This document shows positions 16,961 through 27,293 of a stretch of 64,000 nucleotides of DNA, one piece after another. This stretch comes from Bacteroidales bacterium (GTDB lineage Bacteria > Bacteroidota > Bacteroidia > Bacteroidales > VadinHA17). The notes below the pieces were generated by a model. The model was not told the DNA's origin, searched no databases, and was given only the letters and a program-made list of their open reading frames with translations. The stretch spans positions 20,006-84,005 of the forward strand of contig JAGGWN010000123.1 of assembly GCA_021157415.1 (NCBI GenBank), written 5' to 3'. Positions within the stretch are counted from its first letter, which is position 1; each line of letters starts with the position of its first letter. The position numbers were made by a program, and so were the translations under genes.

Positions 16961-18388
16961 TTAAAAAGCGATTTCCATTCTGTCGGCGTCCATACGCAGG
17001 AAGACAAACAACAAGATGGTAAAAGCCCACAGGGAAGATCCCCCGTAACTAAAAAAGGGCAGAGGAATCCCGATCACCGGAAACAGACCGATGGTCATAC
17101 CAATATTGACAAATACATGAAAACCCAGCAGTGAAAAAACGGAATAGCCGTAAATACGATTAAAGGCCGATCGTTGTCGTTCTGCCAACATCAATATTCT
17201 CAGCAAAAACATTACGTAAAAGGCAATGACAAGAAATGTCCCGACGAAGCCCCATTCCTCTCCCACCGTACAAAAAATAAAGTCGGTGCTTTGTTCGGGC
17301 ACAAAATTAAATTTTGTCTGTGTTCCGTGTAAAAAGCCTTTCCCTTTAAAACCTCCCGACCCAATCGCTATTTTCGATTGATTCACATTATAGCCGCTCC
17401 CATACGGATCTGATTCAATGCCCAAAACGATATTGATCCTTGTCCGCTGATGTTCTTCCAGAATATTATTAAAGACATAACTGACAGAAAAAGCAAAAAA
17501 TACGGAACCCAGCAATACGACATACAGAATAGCCGATTTTTTTAGTTTGTATCGATAAAAAAACGGAATAAACACGACACCTGCAATAATCAAGGAGAAA
17601 ACAATAATCGTATATACTGAAAAATATCTCCCCGTCAGCTTGGAACCTGCCCAGAGAATGATACCGGTAAGCAGAATCATAGCAACTCCTTTCAGGGTAA
17701 AGTTCACCTTTTTCTCCAGGAAAAGATGGATTACGACAGTTAATACAAGTAACCCCAGAATCACAATGGTTTTATCCAGCACAAGGGTCATGAAAAACAA
17801 CAGGGCAAAAAGAAAACCCACAATCAGCACACTGGCTGGCAGTCCTTCTCTGTACAACACCAAAACGAAAGCTACATAAACCAGGGTTGAACCCATGTCC
17901 GGCTGCAGCATAATCAGGATTGCCGGAGCAAGAATCATCAGGCTGACGTTCAGAAGCGTCTTGATTTGATCCAGCGACCGGTTATAATAACTAAGGTACT
18001 TAGCCAATGCCAGGGATGTAGCCACTTTGGCAAATTCTGCAGGTTGAATACGAAAAGCACCTATCGGTATCCATGACCTGGAGCCGTGAATTGTCGCCCC
18101 GACAACCAATACTGCAAGCAGGGATAGGAGAGACAGAAAATAAATAGGATAAGCAAAAAAGTAATAGAACCGTGTATTAATCATAAAACCCATAATAGCC
18201 AGGATAAATGCAGCCACAATCCAGTAAAATTGTTTTCCGTAACGCTGTGAGAAATCAAGGATTTGGGAATGATCTTCGCGAAAAGCCGAAGAATAGATAT
18301 TGACAAAGCCGAAGATCACCAATGCCAGATACATCAGCACCGTCAACCAGTCGATCCTGCCCAGTATTTTACTTCTCCTGTACTCCAT
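16961..18388 (-). CDS. rodA: Rod shape-determining protein RodA (SEDS)
   Basis: SEDS family TMs, 'GIPLPFFSYGGSSLWAF', follows mrdA. Confidence 0.95.
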   Translation of the reverse strand: MEYRRSKILGRIDWLTVLMYLALVIFGFVNIYSSAFREDHSQILDFSQRYGKQFYWIVAAFILAIMGFMINTRFYYFFAYPIYFLSLLSLLAVLVVGATIHGSRSWIPIGAFRIQPAEFAKVATSLALAKYLSYYNRSLDQIKTLLNVSLMILAPAILIMLQPDMGSTLVYVAFVLVLYREGLPASVLIVGFLFALLFFMTLVLDKTIVILGLLVLTVVIHLFLEKKVNFTLKGVAMILLTGIILWAGSKLTGRYFSVYTIIVFSLIIAGVVFIPFFYRYKLKKSAILYVVLLGSVFFAFSVSYVFNNILEEHQRTRINIVLGIESDPYGSGYNVNQSKIAIGSGGFKGKGFLHGTQTKFNFVPEQSTDFIFCTVGEEWGFVGTFLVIAFYVMFLLRILMLAERQRSAFNRIYGYSVFSLLGFHVFVNIGMTIGLFPVIGIPLPFFSYGGSSLWAFTILLFVFLRMDADRMEIAF

Positions 18389-20216
18389 GTATTAAGTCTG
18401 TATTACGCATTCTGTTTTCCAGCCATTTTCTGCTTGTTTTCCCGCGTAAATATTTTTCAATCACCAAAGAAGCGATAGGGGCTGCATAGGTGGAGCCAAA
18501 ACCGCCGTTTTCCACGTACACCGAGACGGCAATTTCAGGGTTATCCTTTGGAGCAAAAGCCATAAAAATAGAATGGTCTTTCCCGTGCGGGTTCTGGGCT
18601 GTCCCTGTTTTTCCGCAAACACGTATTCCGTCAATATGAGCAATACGAGCCGTAGAGCCGCTGCCGGGCTCTCCGTTGACCACCAGATCCATCCCATCGA
18701 CTATTATGGCAAAATTCGCGGAATCTATACCCACCGTGTGTTTAATATGATATTTTTCATCTATGGACGCAGCCCCTTCTATTTCTTTCACCACATGAGG
18801 TGTATAAAAGTAACCTCTGTTGGCAACGGTAGCTGCCAGATTGGCCATTTGTAAGGGAGTCAGCCCCAGCTCTCCCTGGCCTATGGCCATGGAAATCAGG
18901 GTCAGTGAGCTCCATCCGTTCTTATGATAATACCGGTCATAATAGGAAGTATCCGGTAAAAAACCGTTGAGCTCATTGGGAAGATCCACCCCCAGCTTAT
19001 GCCCGAAACCAAACTGTTCCAGGTAATGCTTCCATACATCAAACGATTGATATACTGAAGGGTAACGAGGGTTATCCAGGATATTCCGAAACACATGACA
19101 AAAATAAGCATTACAGGAGTTCTGGATGGCCCCTTCCAGATTCAGGGGCGTACGATGAATATGACATCCCACATACACTCCCCGGGCATAATACCCCGGC
19201 GCACAGGAATAAGTCGAAGTAGGGAAGAGCACGCCTTCCTGCAAACCGATTAGCGCATTGACCACTTTGAAGGTGGACCCGGGTGGATAACTGGCCATAA
19301 TAGCCCGGTTGAACAAGGGTTTCAGGGTATCTTGGGTCAGTGCCGGAAAATATTTGGAGCGACTGCGTCCTACCAGCAACGCCGGATCATAGCCAGGTGA
19401 AGACACCTCACACAATACCTCTCCCGTCTTCGGTTCAATGGCCACAATACTTCCCACCTTGTTATGCATCAGATATTCTCCATATTGTTGAAGATCTTTG
19501 TCAAAACAGGCAATCAGATTTCCCCCGACCACAGCGGCCGTGTCATACTTCCCGCTTTTATAGGATCCTTTGATCCGGTTGTGCACATCAACCAGATAGA
19601 TTTTCACTCCTTTTTTACCACGAAGCTGCTTTTCATAAGATTTTTCTATTCCGCTGATACCGATGTAATCTCCCATTTTATAATAGGGATCTCTGTTGAT
19701 GATCGGCTCGGTTACTTCTCCCACATATCCCAGCATATGGGCGGCAACCGCTGAATTATAGCGCCTTATGGTCCGGGGTTGAACATAAAACCCAGGGAAT
19801 TTGAACATTTTTTCTGACAGCTGAGCATAGGTACGTGCCGAAAGCTGTTTCATCAATACGGATGCTTTCAGGCGGGAATATCTGGCAGCTTTTCGGATCC
19901 CGTTTCTCACCTCTTCCACCGGAACATCCAGGATCAGACAAAATTCTACCGTATCAAATGATGACACCTGTGATGGAATCACCATCAGATCATAGGCAGC
20001 TTCATTAGAGACAACCAATTTGTGATTTCTGTCGTAGATCAGACCCCGGGCCGGATACTGGGGAATATAACGCAACACATTGTTGCTGGCACTTAGCTGA
20101 TAGGACTCGTCAACAACTTGTATTACAAATAGTTTTACGACATAGACTAAAGCCAGAAAAATTACCAAGCCTCCAACAATATACTTCCGCCCCGCAAACT
20201 GATCAAACCCTTTCAT
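18369..20216 (-). CDS. mrdA: Penicillin-binding protein 2
   Basis: 'ASYPPGSTFKVVNALIGLQEG', 'VCGKTGTAQNPHGKDHSIFMAFAP'. Confidence 0.95.
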   Translation of the reverse strand: MKGFDQFAGRKYIVGGLVIFLALVYVVKLFVIQVVDESYQLSASNNVLRYIPQYPARGLIYDRNHKLVVSNEAAYDLMVIPSQVSSFDTVEFCLILDVPVEEVRNGIRKAARYSRLKASVLMKQLSARTYAQLSEKMFKFPGFYVQPRTIRRYNSAVAAHMLGYVGEVTEPIINRDPYYKMGDYIGISGIEKSYEKQLRGKKGVKIYLVDVHNRIKGSYKSGKYDTAAVVGGNLIACFDKDLQQYGEYLMHNKVGSIVAIEPKTGEVLCEVSSPGYDPALLVGRSRSKYFPALTQDTLKPLFNRAIMASYPPGSTFKVVNALIGLQEGVLFPTSTYSCAPGYYARGVYVGCHIHRTPLNLEGAIQNSCNAYFCHVFRNILDNPRYPSVYQSFDVWKHYLEQFGFGHKLGVDLPNELNGFLPDTSYYDRYYHKNGWSSLTLISMAIGQGELGLTPLQMANLAATVANRGYFYTPHVVKEIEGAASIDEKYHIKHTVGIDSANFAIIVDGMDLVVNGEPGSGSTARIAHIDGIRVCGKTGTAQNPHGKDHSIFMAFAPKDNPEIAVSVYVENGGFGSTYAAPIASLVIEKYLRGKTSRKWLENRMRNTDLIHGVQEK

Positions 20217-20737
20217 CCTCTGCCCAAACCTTTTGGCTTATAAACCGAAAACTGACTTAGAACGATCAGAAAGATCGTAAAAAAAGAACTGATAAATACC
20301 CTGAACAAGGTAGTGAAAAAATGATGAAATGTGAATACCTCAAAATAAAACAGAATTGCATGATGAAGAAAAACAAGGATTACCGAATATTTCATAAACC
20401 AGGAAAAGCCATAATCACGAATCATGGGCTCACTATTGGGGACATAACCATCCTGCGGGGCAATTAGTTTTAATACGCCGGGACGGAACCACGCCATCAG
20501 CAAAGTTGCAGATGTATGGATACCATAGGTATGTTCAAATAAGTCCATGACAAACCCTGTAAAAAAAGCCATGAGAAGAAGTAACCACCCGGGGATTTCA
20601 AAAGGTAGCATCAGGATAAACAGAACATATAAAAAAGGAACGACAAAACTGCTAATCTGAAGATTATCCAGTATCAGGATCTGGACAAGCACCAGGATAA
20701 TGAATAACAATGTATATCGGAACAAGTGATTAATCAT
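20213..20737 (-). CDS. mreD: Rod shape-determining protein MreD
   Basis: Small polytopic membrane protein between mreC and mrdA. Confidence 0.85.
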   Translation of the reverse strand: MINHLFRYTLLFIILVLVQILILDNLQISSFVVPFLYVLFILMLPFEIPGWLLLLMAFFTGFVMDLFEHTYGIHTSATLLMAWFRPGVLKLIAPQDGYVPNSEPMIRDYGFSWFMKYSVILVFLHHAILFYFEVFTFHHFFTTLFRVFISSFFTIFLIVLSQFSVYKPKGLGRG

Positions 20738-21548
20738 AGTTTTCCAGCTTTTTCTGTTCCTTTTTTTTCAGATTACTGATTACATCCACATAAACCAGGT
20801 GTTTAAAATCCGTGGTTAATTTTATCGTAGCCGTATAAAAATTACCATTCTTTACTTCGGCCTTTTCAACAATTCCGATCAATGTCCCTTCCGGAAAAAC
20901 AGCGGAGAATCCACTCGTAACAACCGTATCTCCCTCTTCTATCGGCACATGATAAGGGATATCATGCAGTAAAGCTCTCCGGTAATCCTGTCCATCCCAG
21001 GAGAGTGTGCCAAAATAATCGTTTTTCTTCAATTTTGCACTTACATGAAAATTCGTATTCAGTAGTGAAATCACCGAGGAGAAGTTTTTGGTAACCCCGG
21101 CAGTTATGCCCACAATCCCTTCCGGACATACCACTCCCATTTCAGGACGGACACCTTGTGCCCTTCCCTTATCCAGTGTCAGATAGTTATGCATCCGGTT
21201 AACACTGTTGTTTATGACACGTGCCGAGGTGAAAAAATATTTCTGACGGTGAAGAGTGTCCTTTTCTCCAAAGAAAAACAGATCATCAGACCGGTAAACC
21301 CTTTGTAATTGATTTTTTAAGTGTGTGTTTTCAAGTGACAATTTCCGGTTGGTCTCCACCAGATGAAAATAATCGGAAAAAGAACTGATTGATTCGTTGA
21401 AAAAAGCAGATATATTTTCAGTCACCGATACAAAACGGGCTCGCTGGTATAAGTTATATTGAATCCCCATAGAAACAGCAATCACTTCCAGAATGAGAAA
21501 AAGCAGGAAAAAATAATATTTATATAAAAATCTTAAAAGATTCCTCAT
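20730..21548 (-). CDS. mreC: Rod shape-determining protein MreC
   Basis: Single TM plus coiled coil, 'GVVCPEGIVGITAGVTKNFSSVISLLN'. Confidence 0.92.
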   Translation of the reverse strand: MRNLLRFLYKYYFFLLFLILEVIAVSMGIQYNLYQRARFVSVTENISAFFNESISSFSDYFHLVETNRKLSLENTHLKNQLQRVYRSDDLFFFGEKDTLHRQKYFFTSARVINNSVNRMHNYLTLDKGRAQGVRPEMGVVCPEGIVGITAGVTKNFSSVISLLNTNFHVSAKLKKNDYFGTLSWDGQDYRRALLHDIPYHVPIEEGDTVVTSGFSAVFPEGTLIGIVEKAEVKNGNFYTATIKLTTDFKHLVYVDVISNLKKKEQKKLENYD

Positions 21549-21570
21549 TCATCAAGCAACTGTTTCAGGG

Positions 21571-22593
21571 TTATCTCATCAGGAATGAGAATTTATCCAC
21601 GTTCTTCAAAGCGATGCCGGTTCCTCTGGCAACTGCATGCAGAGGCTCTTCCGCAATATGAAAAGGGATATTGATCTTATCTGTCAATCTCTTATCCAAT
21701 CCTCTCAACAGGGCGCCTCCGCCGGCCAAATAAATGCCATGGGAGACAATATCGGCATACAGCTCGGGCGGGGTTTGCTCCAGAACACCGAGAATAGCCG
21801 TTTCTACCTTCGATATGGATTTGTCCAGACAATGGGCTACTTCCTGATAAGATACCGGTACTTCAATAGGCAGGGCTGTCATCAGGTTAGGTCCACGCAC
21901 AACATAATCCTGGGGAGGCTCGTCCAGGTCAGGCAAAGCAGATCCGACATTGATTTTGATGTCTTCCGCTGTACGTTCCCCCACTTTAATATTATGCTGA
22001 TGTCTCATATATGCCTGGATATCGGCCGTAAAACCATCTCCTGCCACCCGGATGGATTTATTGGTCACGATACCTCCCAGGGCAATGACAGCTATTTCCG
22101 TGGTCCCTCCACCAATATCTACGACCATGCTTCCCTCAGGAGCTTCGACATCTATCCCGATGCCAATAGCTGCTGCCATCGGTTCGTAAATCATATATAC
22201 ATCCCGCCCGCCGGCATGTTCGGAAGAATCCCGTACAGCCCTTATTTCCACCTCGGTACTGCCTGAAGGAATACACACCACCATACGCAAGGCCGGATTA
22301 AACAAGCGGGGTTTGTTATTTATCATTTTGATCATCCCCCGTATCATCAACTCGGCCGCATCAAAGTCGGCGATAACGCCATCCCGCAAAGGACGTATGG
22401 TCTTGATATGCTCATGCGTCTTCCCCTGCATCTGCCTGGCTCTGCCTCCGATGGCTATCAATTTCCCGGAACTCTTATCCAACGCCACAATGGAAGGTTG
22501 ATCCACCACAATCTTATCATTATGAATGATAATGGTATTGGCAGTACCCAAATCAATCGCAATCTCCTGCATCAATAATGAAAATAGTCCCAT
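21571..22593 (-). CDS. mreB: Rod shape-determining protein MreB
   Basis: 'IAIDLGTANTIIIHNDKIVVDQPSIVA', 'VVDIGGGTTEIAVIALGGIV'. Confidence 0.97.
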   Translation of the reverse strand: MGLFSLLMQEIAIDLGTANTIIIHNDKIVVDQPSIVALDKSSGKLIAIGGRARQMQGKTHEHIKTIRPLRDGVIADFDAAELMIRGMIKMINNKPRLFNPALRMVVCIPSGSTEVEIRAVRDSSEHAGGRDVYMIYEPMAAAIGIGIDVEAPEGSMVVDIGGGTTEIAVIALGGIVTNKSIRVAGDGFTADIQAYMRHQHNIKVGERTAEDIKINVGSALPDLDEPPQDYVVRGPNLMTALPIEVPVSYQEVAHCLDKSISKVETAILGVLEQTPPELYADIVSHGIYLAGGGALLRGLDKRLTDKINIPFHIAEEPLHAVARGTGIALKNVDKFSFLMR

Positions 22594-22618
22594 AGATATT
22601 CTTATGTTTTATTGTTTA

Positions 22619-24139
22619 TCAATGTTTAAAATGTCTTATCCCCGTAAAAACCATGGCGATCTCATGGTCATTACAATAATCAACGGACTCCTGATCCCGT
22701 ATAGATCCTCCCGGTTGTATCACAGCACTGATACCCGCTTCATGAGCCACCTGCACCGAGTCGGGAAACGGGAAAAAGGCATCGGAAGCCATCACCGCGC
22801 CTTGCAGATCAAAGCCAAAACGTTTTGCTTTCTCCACGGCTTGCTTCAGGGCATCTATCCTTGAGGTCTGGCCGATGCCATGGCCCAGCAACTGTTTGTC
22901 TTTCACCAGCACGATCGCATTCGACTTGGAATGCTTTACCAGGATGTTGGCAAACAACAGATCTTCCACTTCTGCCGCCGTTGGCTTCCGGTGAGTAACC
23001 GCTTTCAGATCCCCGTGTGTCTCCGTTTTGTTGTCCCGGTCCTGCACCAATACCCCATTGAGTGCTGTACGAAATACCTGTGCGGGAAATGCAGCTTTCT
23101 TTCTCTTCAGGATAATCCTTTTCTTCTTGGTTTTCAGCACTTCGAGTGCCTGAGGTGTATAACCGGGAGCCATGATCACTTCAAAAAAGAGTTTATTGAT
23201 ATCCGCTGCCGTTTCATCATCCACCACCCTGTTGGTAGCCAGAATCCCCCCGAAAGCCGAAACAGGATCACCGGCCAGTGCATCTTTCCAGGCCTCAAAC
23301 AAATTACTGCGTATAGCAACTCCACAGGCATTGTTATGTTTAAAAACGGCAAAGGCCGTGTCGGAAAACTCAACAATCAAACCTTCGGCTGCATCTATGT
23401 CCAGCAAGTTATTATAAGAGATCTCTTTCCCATGGATCTGATCAAACCAAGCTTCAAAGTCGCCGTAGAAATAAGCCTGCTGATGGGGATTCTCCCCGTA
23501 ACGCAATTTGTTACCGGAGAAAATACTCTGTTTGAAGGAGGGTATATTTTCGTCCCGGTTAAACCAATTGAATATCTGAGTGTCATAATGAGAACTCATC
23601 TCGAAAGCCTGAGTGGCAAAGTGCCGGCGCTCTTCCAGGGTGGTTATCCCCTGCCTGTTTTCCAGGATGCCCAGGAGATCCGGATATTGATTTTTCCGTG
23701 AAATGACCAGTACATCCTTAAAATTTTTTGCAGCAGCACGAATCAGGGATATCCCTCCGATATCAATTTTTTCTATCACGGAAGCCTCATCAGCACCCGA
23801 TTTCACGGTCTCCTCAAAAGGATAAAGATCAACCACCACAAGGTCTATGGGAGGAATCTCATATTCCTTCATCTCCTGCCTGTCTCCGGAATGTTCACGA
23901 CGCGCCAATATTCCCCCGAAAATTCTGGGATGAAGAGTCTTTACCCGCCCTCCCAGAATCGAAGGATAAGAAGTAATGTCCTCCACCGGGGTTACAGAGA
24001 TGCCCAGCTCACTGACAAATTTCTGTGTCCCACCGGTAGAATAGATCCGCACATGCATTTCATCCAGCTTCCGGACAATCTTTTCCAGGCCTTCTTTGTG
24101 AAAAACAGTTATAAGCGCAGCCTTAATTTTTTTTTCCAT
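22619..24139 (-). CDS. purH: Bifunctional AICAR formyltransferase/IMP cyclohydrolase
   Basis: 'IYSTGGTQKFVSELGISVTPVEDIT', 'GGRVKTLHPRIFGGILARR', 'FKHNNACGVA'. Confidence 0.96.
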   Translation of the reverse strand: MEKKIKAALITVFHKEGLEKIVRKLDEMHVRIYSTGGTQKFVSELGISVTPVEDITSYPSILGGRVKTLHPRIFGGILARREHSGDRQEMKEYEIPPIDLVVVDLYPFEETVKSGADEASVIEKIDIGGISLIRAAAKNFKDVLVISRKNQYPDLLGILENRQGITTLEERRHFATQAFEMSSHYDTQIFNWFNRDENIPSFKQSIFSGNKLRYGENPHQQAYFYGDFEAWFDQIHGKEISYNNLLDIDAAEGLIVEFSDTAFAVFKHNNACGVAIRSNLFEAWKDALAGDPVSAFGGILATNRVVDDETAADINKLFFEVIMAPGYTPQALEVLKTKKKRIILKRKKAAFPAQVFRTALNGVLVQDRDNKTETHGDLKAVTHRKPTAAEVEDLLFANILVKHSKSNAIVLVKDKQLLGHGIGQTSRIDALKQAVEKAKRFGFDLQGAVMASDAFFPFPDSVQVAHEAGISAVIQPGGSIRDQESVDYCNDHEIAMVFTGIRHFKH

Positions 24140-24326
24140 AGAATTAAAAAATATGCTATTGTATTAAATAATAATCGTTTATAAAAATTCTGCTTCAAAA
24201 AATCTATTGGTCGTAAAATTAGATAAATTTATCCATATAGCCCTGACTAATTGCAATATTTTCAAGTAAAAAAGAGTTTTGTAGTATTGTAATGTTTATG
24301 TAATTTTCCTGCCAAAACAAAATATC

Positions 24327-25577
24327 ATGATCTTTTTTCGATTAATACGGGAAAGTTTTATTTTCTCGATGCAGGCCATCCGGGTAAATAAATTACGTAC
24401 ATTCCTTACACTGTTAGGTATTACCATTGGAATTTTCGCCATTATTTCCGTCTTTACCGTGCTTGACTGGATGGAAAATTCCATCCGCACCAGCATTGCT
24501 TCTCTGGGCAATGATATTATCTACGTACAAAAATGGCCCTGGGTATTCAACCCGGATGTAAAATGGTGGGAGATTATGCGATGGCCTGTTCCGACCCTGG
24601 AAGAATATCAAAAGCTGAAACGCCGTTCCAAACGTGCCGAAGGCATGTGTTTTATGGTGTCCGCCAATGCAAATATCTCTTACCACAGTAATTCAGTAAA
24701 GGACATTGCTTTTGTAAGCGCCACAAAAGACTTTGGAGATATACGCTCGTTTGATATTGAAAAGGGTCGTTTTTTCTCCGATTTCGAAGACCAAAACGGA
24801 AAAAACGGGGTCATTCTTGGCCATGATATTGCAAAAAGCTTATTTGACAATATCGATCCTATCGGAAAAAGAGTGACAATAAGGGGAAAAAAACTTGTTG
24901 TCCTTGGCGTTTTTAAAAAAGAAGGAGCCGGAGGTATCGGGGACCAGGGGATGGATAAAGTTGCCTTTGTTCCTATCAATTTTGTCCGTAATGTAGTCAA
25001 TCTGCGCAGCGAATCGCTCAACCCGATCATTATGATCAAGGCCAAAACGGGGGCTTCCCTCCTCGAGCTGGAGGACGAGATCACCGGCATCCTGCGCAGT
25101 ATCCGCAGACTAAAACCTACTGCACCGGATAATTTTTCCATCAACCAGGCCAGCATGCTATCCCAGGGCATGAAATCCATTTTTAGCATGGTCAACCTGG
25201 CAGGCTGGATTATCGGGGGTTTCTCCATACTGGTGGGAGGCTTTGGTATAGCCAATATCATGTTTGTCTCAGTCAAGGAACGTACACGTATCATCGGTAT
25301 ACAAAAGTCTCTGGGAGCAAAAAACAGTTTTATCCTCCAACAATTCCTGTATGAATCGGTTATTTTATCCCTTTTGGGAGGAATCCTGGGCCTGGTAATT
25401 ATCTACTTTGGCACCCTGATCATTAACCATTCCCAGGACCTCACCATCACCCTTACGCTGAAGAATATCATTCTGGGGCTTTCCATCTCCGGTGTTATAG
25501 GCATTCTCTCCGGGTACACCCCGGCTTTACGAGCTTCCCGGTTGAATCCCGTCGAAGCCATGGCGTCAACCTTTTAA
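24327..25577 (+). CDS. ABC transporter permease, MacB/FtsX type
   Basis: 'LRTFLTLLGITIGIFAIISVFTVLDWMENS', 'IANIMFVSVKERTRIIGIQKSLGAKNSFIL', 'PALRASRLNPVEAMAS'. Confidence 0.93.
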   Translation: MIFFRLIRESFIFSMQAIRVNKLRTFLTLLGITIGIFAIISVFTVLDWMENSIRTSIASLGNDIIYVQKWPWVFNPDVKWWEIMRWPVPTLEEYQKLKRRSKRAEGMCFMVSANANISYHSNSVKDIAFVSATKDFGDIRSFDIEKGRFFSDFEDQNGKNGVILGHDIAKSLFDNIDPIGKRVTIRGKKLVVLGVFKKEGAGGIGDQGMDKVAFVPINFVRNVVNLRSESLNPIIMIKAKTGASLLELEDEITGILRSIRRLKPTAPDNFSINQASMLSQGMKSIFSMVNLAGWIIGGFSILVGGFGIANIMFVSVKERTRIIGIQKSLGAKNSFILQQFLYESVILSLLGGILGLVIIYFGTLIINHSQDLTITLTLKNIILGLSISGVIGILSGYTPALRASRLNPVEAMASTF

Positions 25578-25590
25578 ATCCGGGCCCTGT

Positions 25591-25634
25591 CCGTCCGCCT
25601 GCCGGCAGACAGAAACAAATATCAGTCCGGACGG
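25591..25634. repeat. REP-like nested palindrome
   Basis: CCGTCCG (25591-25597)/CGGACGG (25628-25634) enclosing CTGCCGGCAG. Confidence 0.55.
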
Positions 25635-25793
25635 GGATTATGAGTTGAAATCTGTCTTTGTAATAACCCGTTATTATAAGTGGCCGAAGACAGCGAAGGA
25701 ACCCCAGACGTAGTAAAGAAATCCCTTGCAGGAAGACGCACGTACAGAAAAAGAGACAAGGACAAGTTGCAGGAAAGAAACGGATGTGTCTTT

Positions 25794-26561
25794 TTATCCT
25801 TTTTCACCAATGAGTCTGCACAATCTCACAAAATCCTCCACACTCAATTGCTCGGCCCGCTTGTCCAGTATCTTCAAAGAAACCATATTTTCCGGCAGAA
25901 AACCTTTCAGGGCATTCCGGAGGGTCTTCCTCCGTTGATTGAAAGCCCTTTTCACCAAAGAAACATAGGTTGCTTCCCAACAAGGCAGCTCATTTCTGTC
26001 GTTGCGAACCAGCCGGATCACCGCCGATTTCACCCGGGGTCGCGGATAAAAGACCTGCTCCGGAACAGTAATCAAATAATCCGTATCATAGAACGTCTGC
26101 AGTAATACGCTCAGCAAGCCGTAGGTTTTGGACCCGGGCATACTTACCAGCCGCTCAGCCACCTCTTTCTGGATCATAGCCACCACCTCCAAAACCCGAT
26201 CCTTGTACTCCAGAATCCTGAAAAATATCGGACTGGTAATATGATAAGGGAAATTACCGATGATTGCTATACCTTCATCATTACCGGGTTGTAACTCAAT
26301 TTTTAAAAAGTCTTCGGCCATGATCCTTTCCCGTATTTCCGGAAACCTTTCCCGCAACCAAGCCACCGAATCTTCGTCAATCTCCACCAGAAAAAGCCTT
26401 TCTCCGAATTTCTCCACCAGAAACTCCGTAAGAATGCCGTGACCCGGACCTATTTCATAGACCCGACCGGCATTCCCGGCATTCAACATTCCGGTAATTT
26501 TACGGGCTATATTCTTGTCTTGCAGATAATTCTGACTGAGTGACTTTCTGGGATAATGCAT
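25794..26561 (-). CDS. rsmA: 16S rRNA (A1518/A1519) dimethyltransferase
   Basis: 'KSLSQNYLQDKNIARKI', 'YEIGPGHGILTEFL', 'IIGNFPYHITSPIFFRIL'. Confidence 0.95.
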   Translation of the reverse strand: MHYPRKSLSQNYLQDKNIARKITGMLNAGNAGRVYEIGPGHGILTEFLVEKFGERLFLVEIDEDSVAWLRERFPEIRERIMAEDFLKIELQPGNDEGIAIIGNFPYHITSPIFFRILEYKDRVLEVVAMIQKEVAERLVSMPGSKTYGLLSVLLQTFYDTDYLITVPEQVFYPRPRVKSAVIRLVRNDRNELPCWEATYVSLVKRAFNQRRKTLRNALKGFLPENMVSLKILDKRAEQLSVEDFVRLCRLIGEKG

Positions 26562-26807
26562 CGTTCCTTGTTATTTCAAAACCTTAAAAGTAACGATTTT
26601 TACTCTTATTCATTTGCAAAGAACCATGGTTTTAACGGAAAACATTTGCGTTTTTATCAAATACAGGTTGACATCCAGATAATTTTTTCTTAATATTGTT
26701 TTTGAGGCTGATTATCCGTACGACCTGAGTCTGATTTCTGATTTTCTTCTTTTTATTTTCATACATCATAAACGAGAAAAATTATAATTGTAAATTCATT
26801 TTTTATT

Positions 26808-27293
26808 ATGAAACACTTCAATCCGATTTTAATCATTCTGGTTTTTCTGACTGCTGGCCTTCCCGCTTTGGCACAGCAGACCCTGCCGGCAGCCGGTGGA
26901 AAAGCCAAAGGATCCGGAGGGGTCGTAACCTTTACGGTAGGCCAGGTTACCCAGGAAACGCTTTCCGGCAATGGAACGACCGTCCTGCAGGGCGTTCAGA
27001 TCCCTTATGAGATCTATGTAGTCACGGGGAAAAAAGAATATCCCGACATTACCCTGACCTGCACCGTTTATCCCAATCCGGTAGCAGATCATCTGACGTT
27101 GAAGATGACAAAGATCCCACGGGAAACTCTTACGGCCGTTTTGCTTGATCTCAACGGAAAACTAATCAATAACCTGGAAATCAACACCAAAGAAGTCTCC
27201 ATCCCCATGGGCAAGATAGCTCCCGGCACCTATTTACTGAAAGTTACCGATAACCGGAAAATCCTGAAAATCTTTAAAATCATAAAAAAATGA
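26808..27293 (+). CDS. Small secreted protein with T9SS type A sorting domain
   Basis: Signal peptide and C-terminal 'VYPNPVADHLTLKM...GTYLLKVTDNRKILKIFKIIKK'. Confidence 0.85.
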   Translation: MKHFNPILIILVFLTAGLPALAQQTLPAAGGKAKGSGGVVTFTVGQVTQETLSGNGTTVLQGVQIPYEIYVVTGKKEYPDITLTCTVYPNPVADHLTLKMTKIPRETLTAVLLDLNGKLINNLEINTKEVSIPMGKIAPGTYLLKVTDNRKILKIFKIIKK

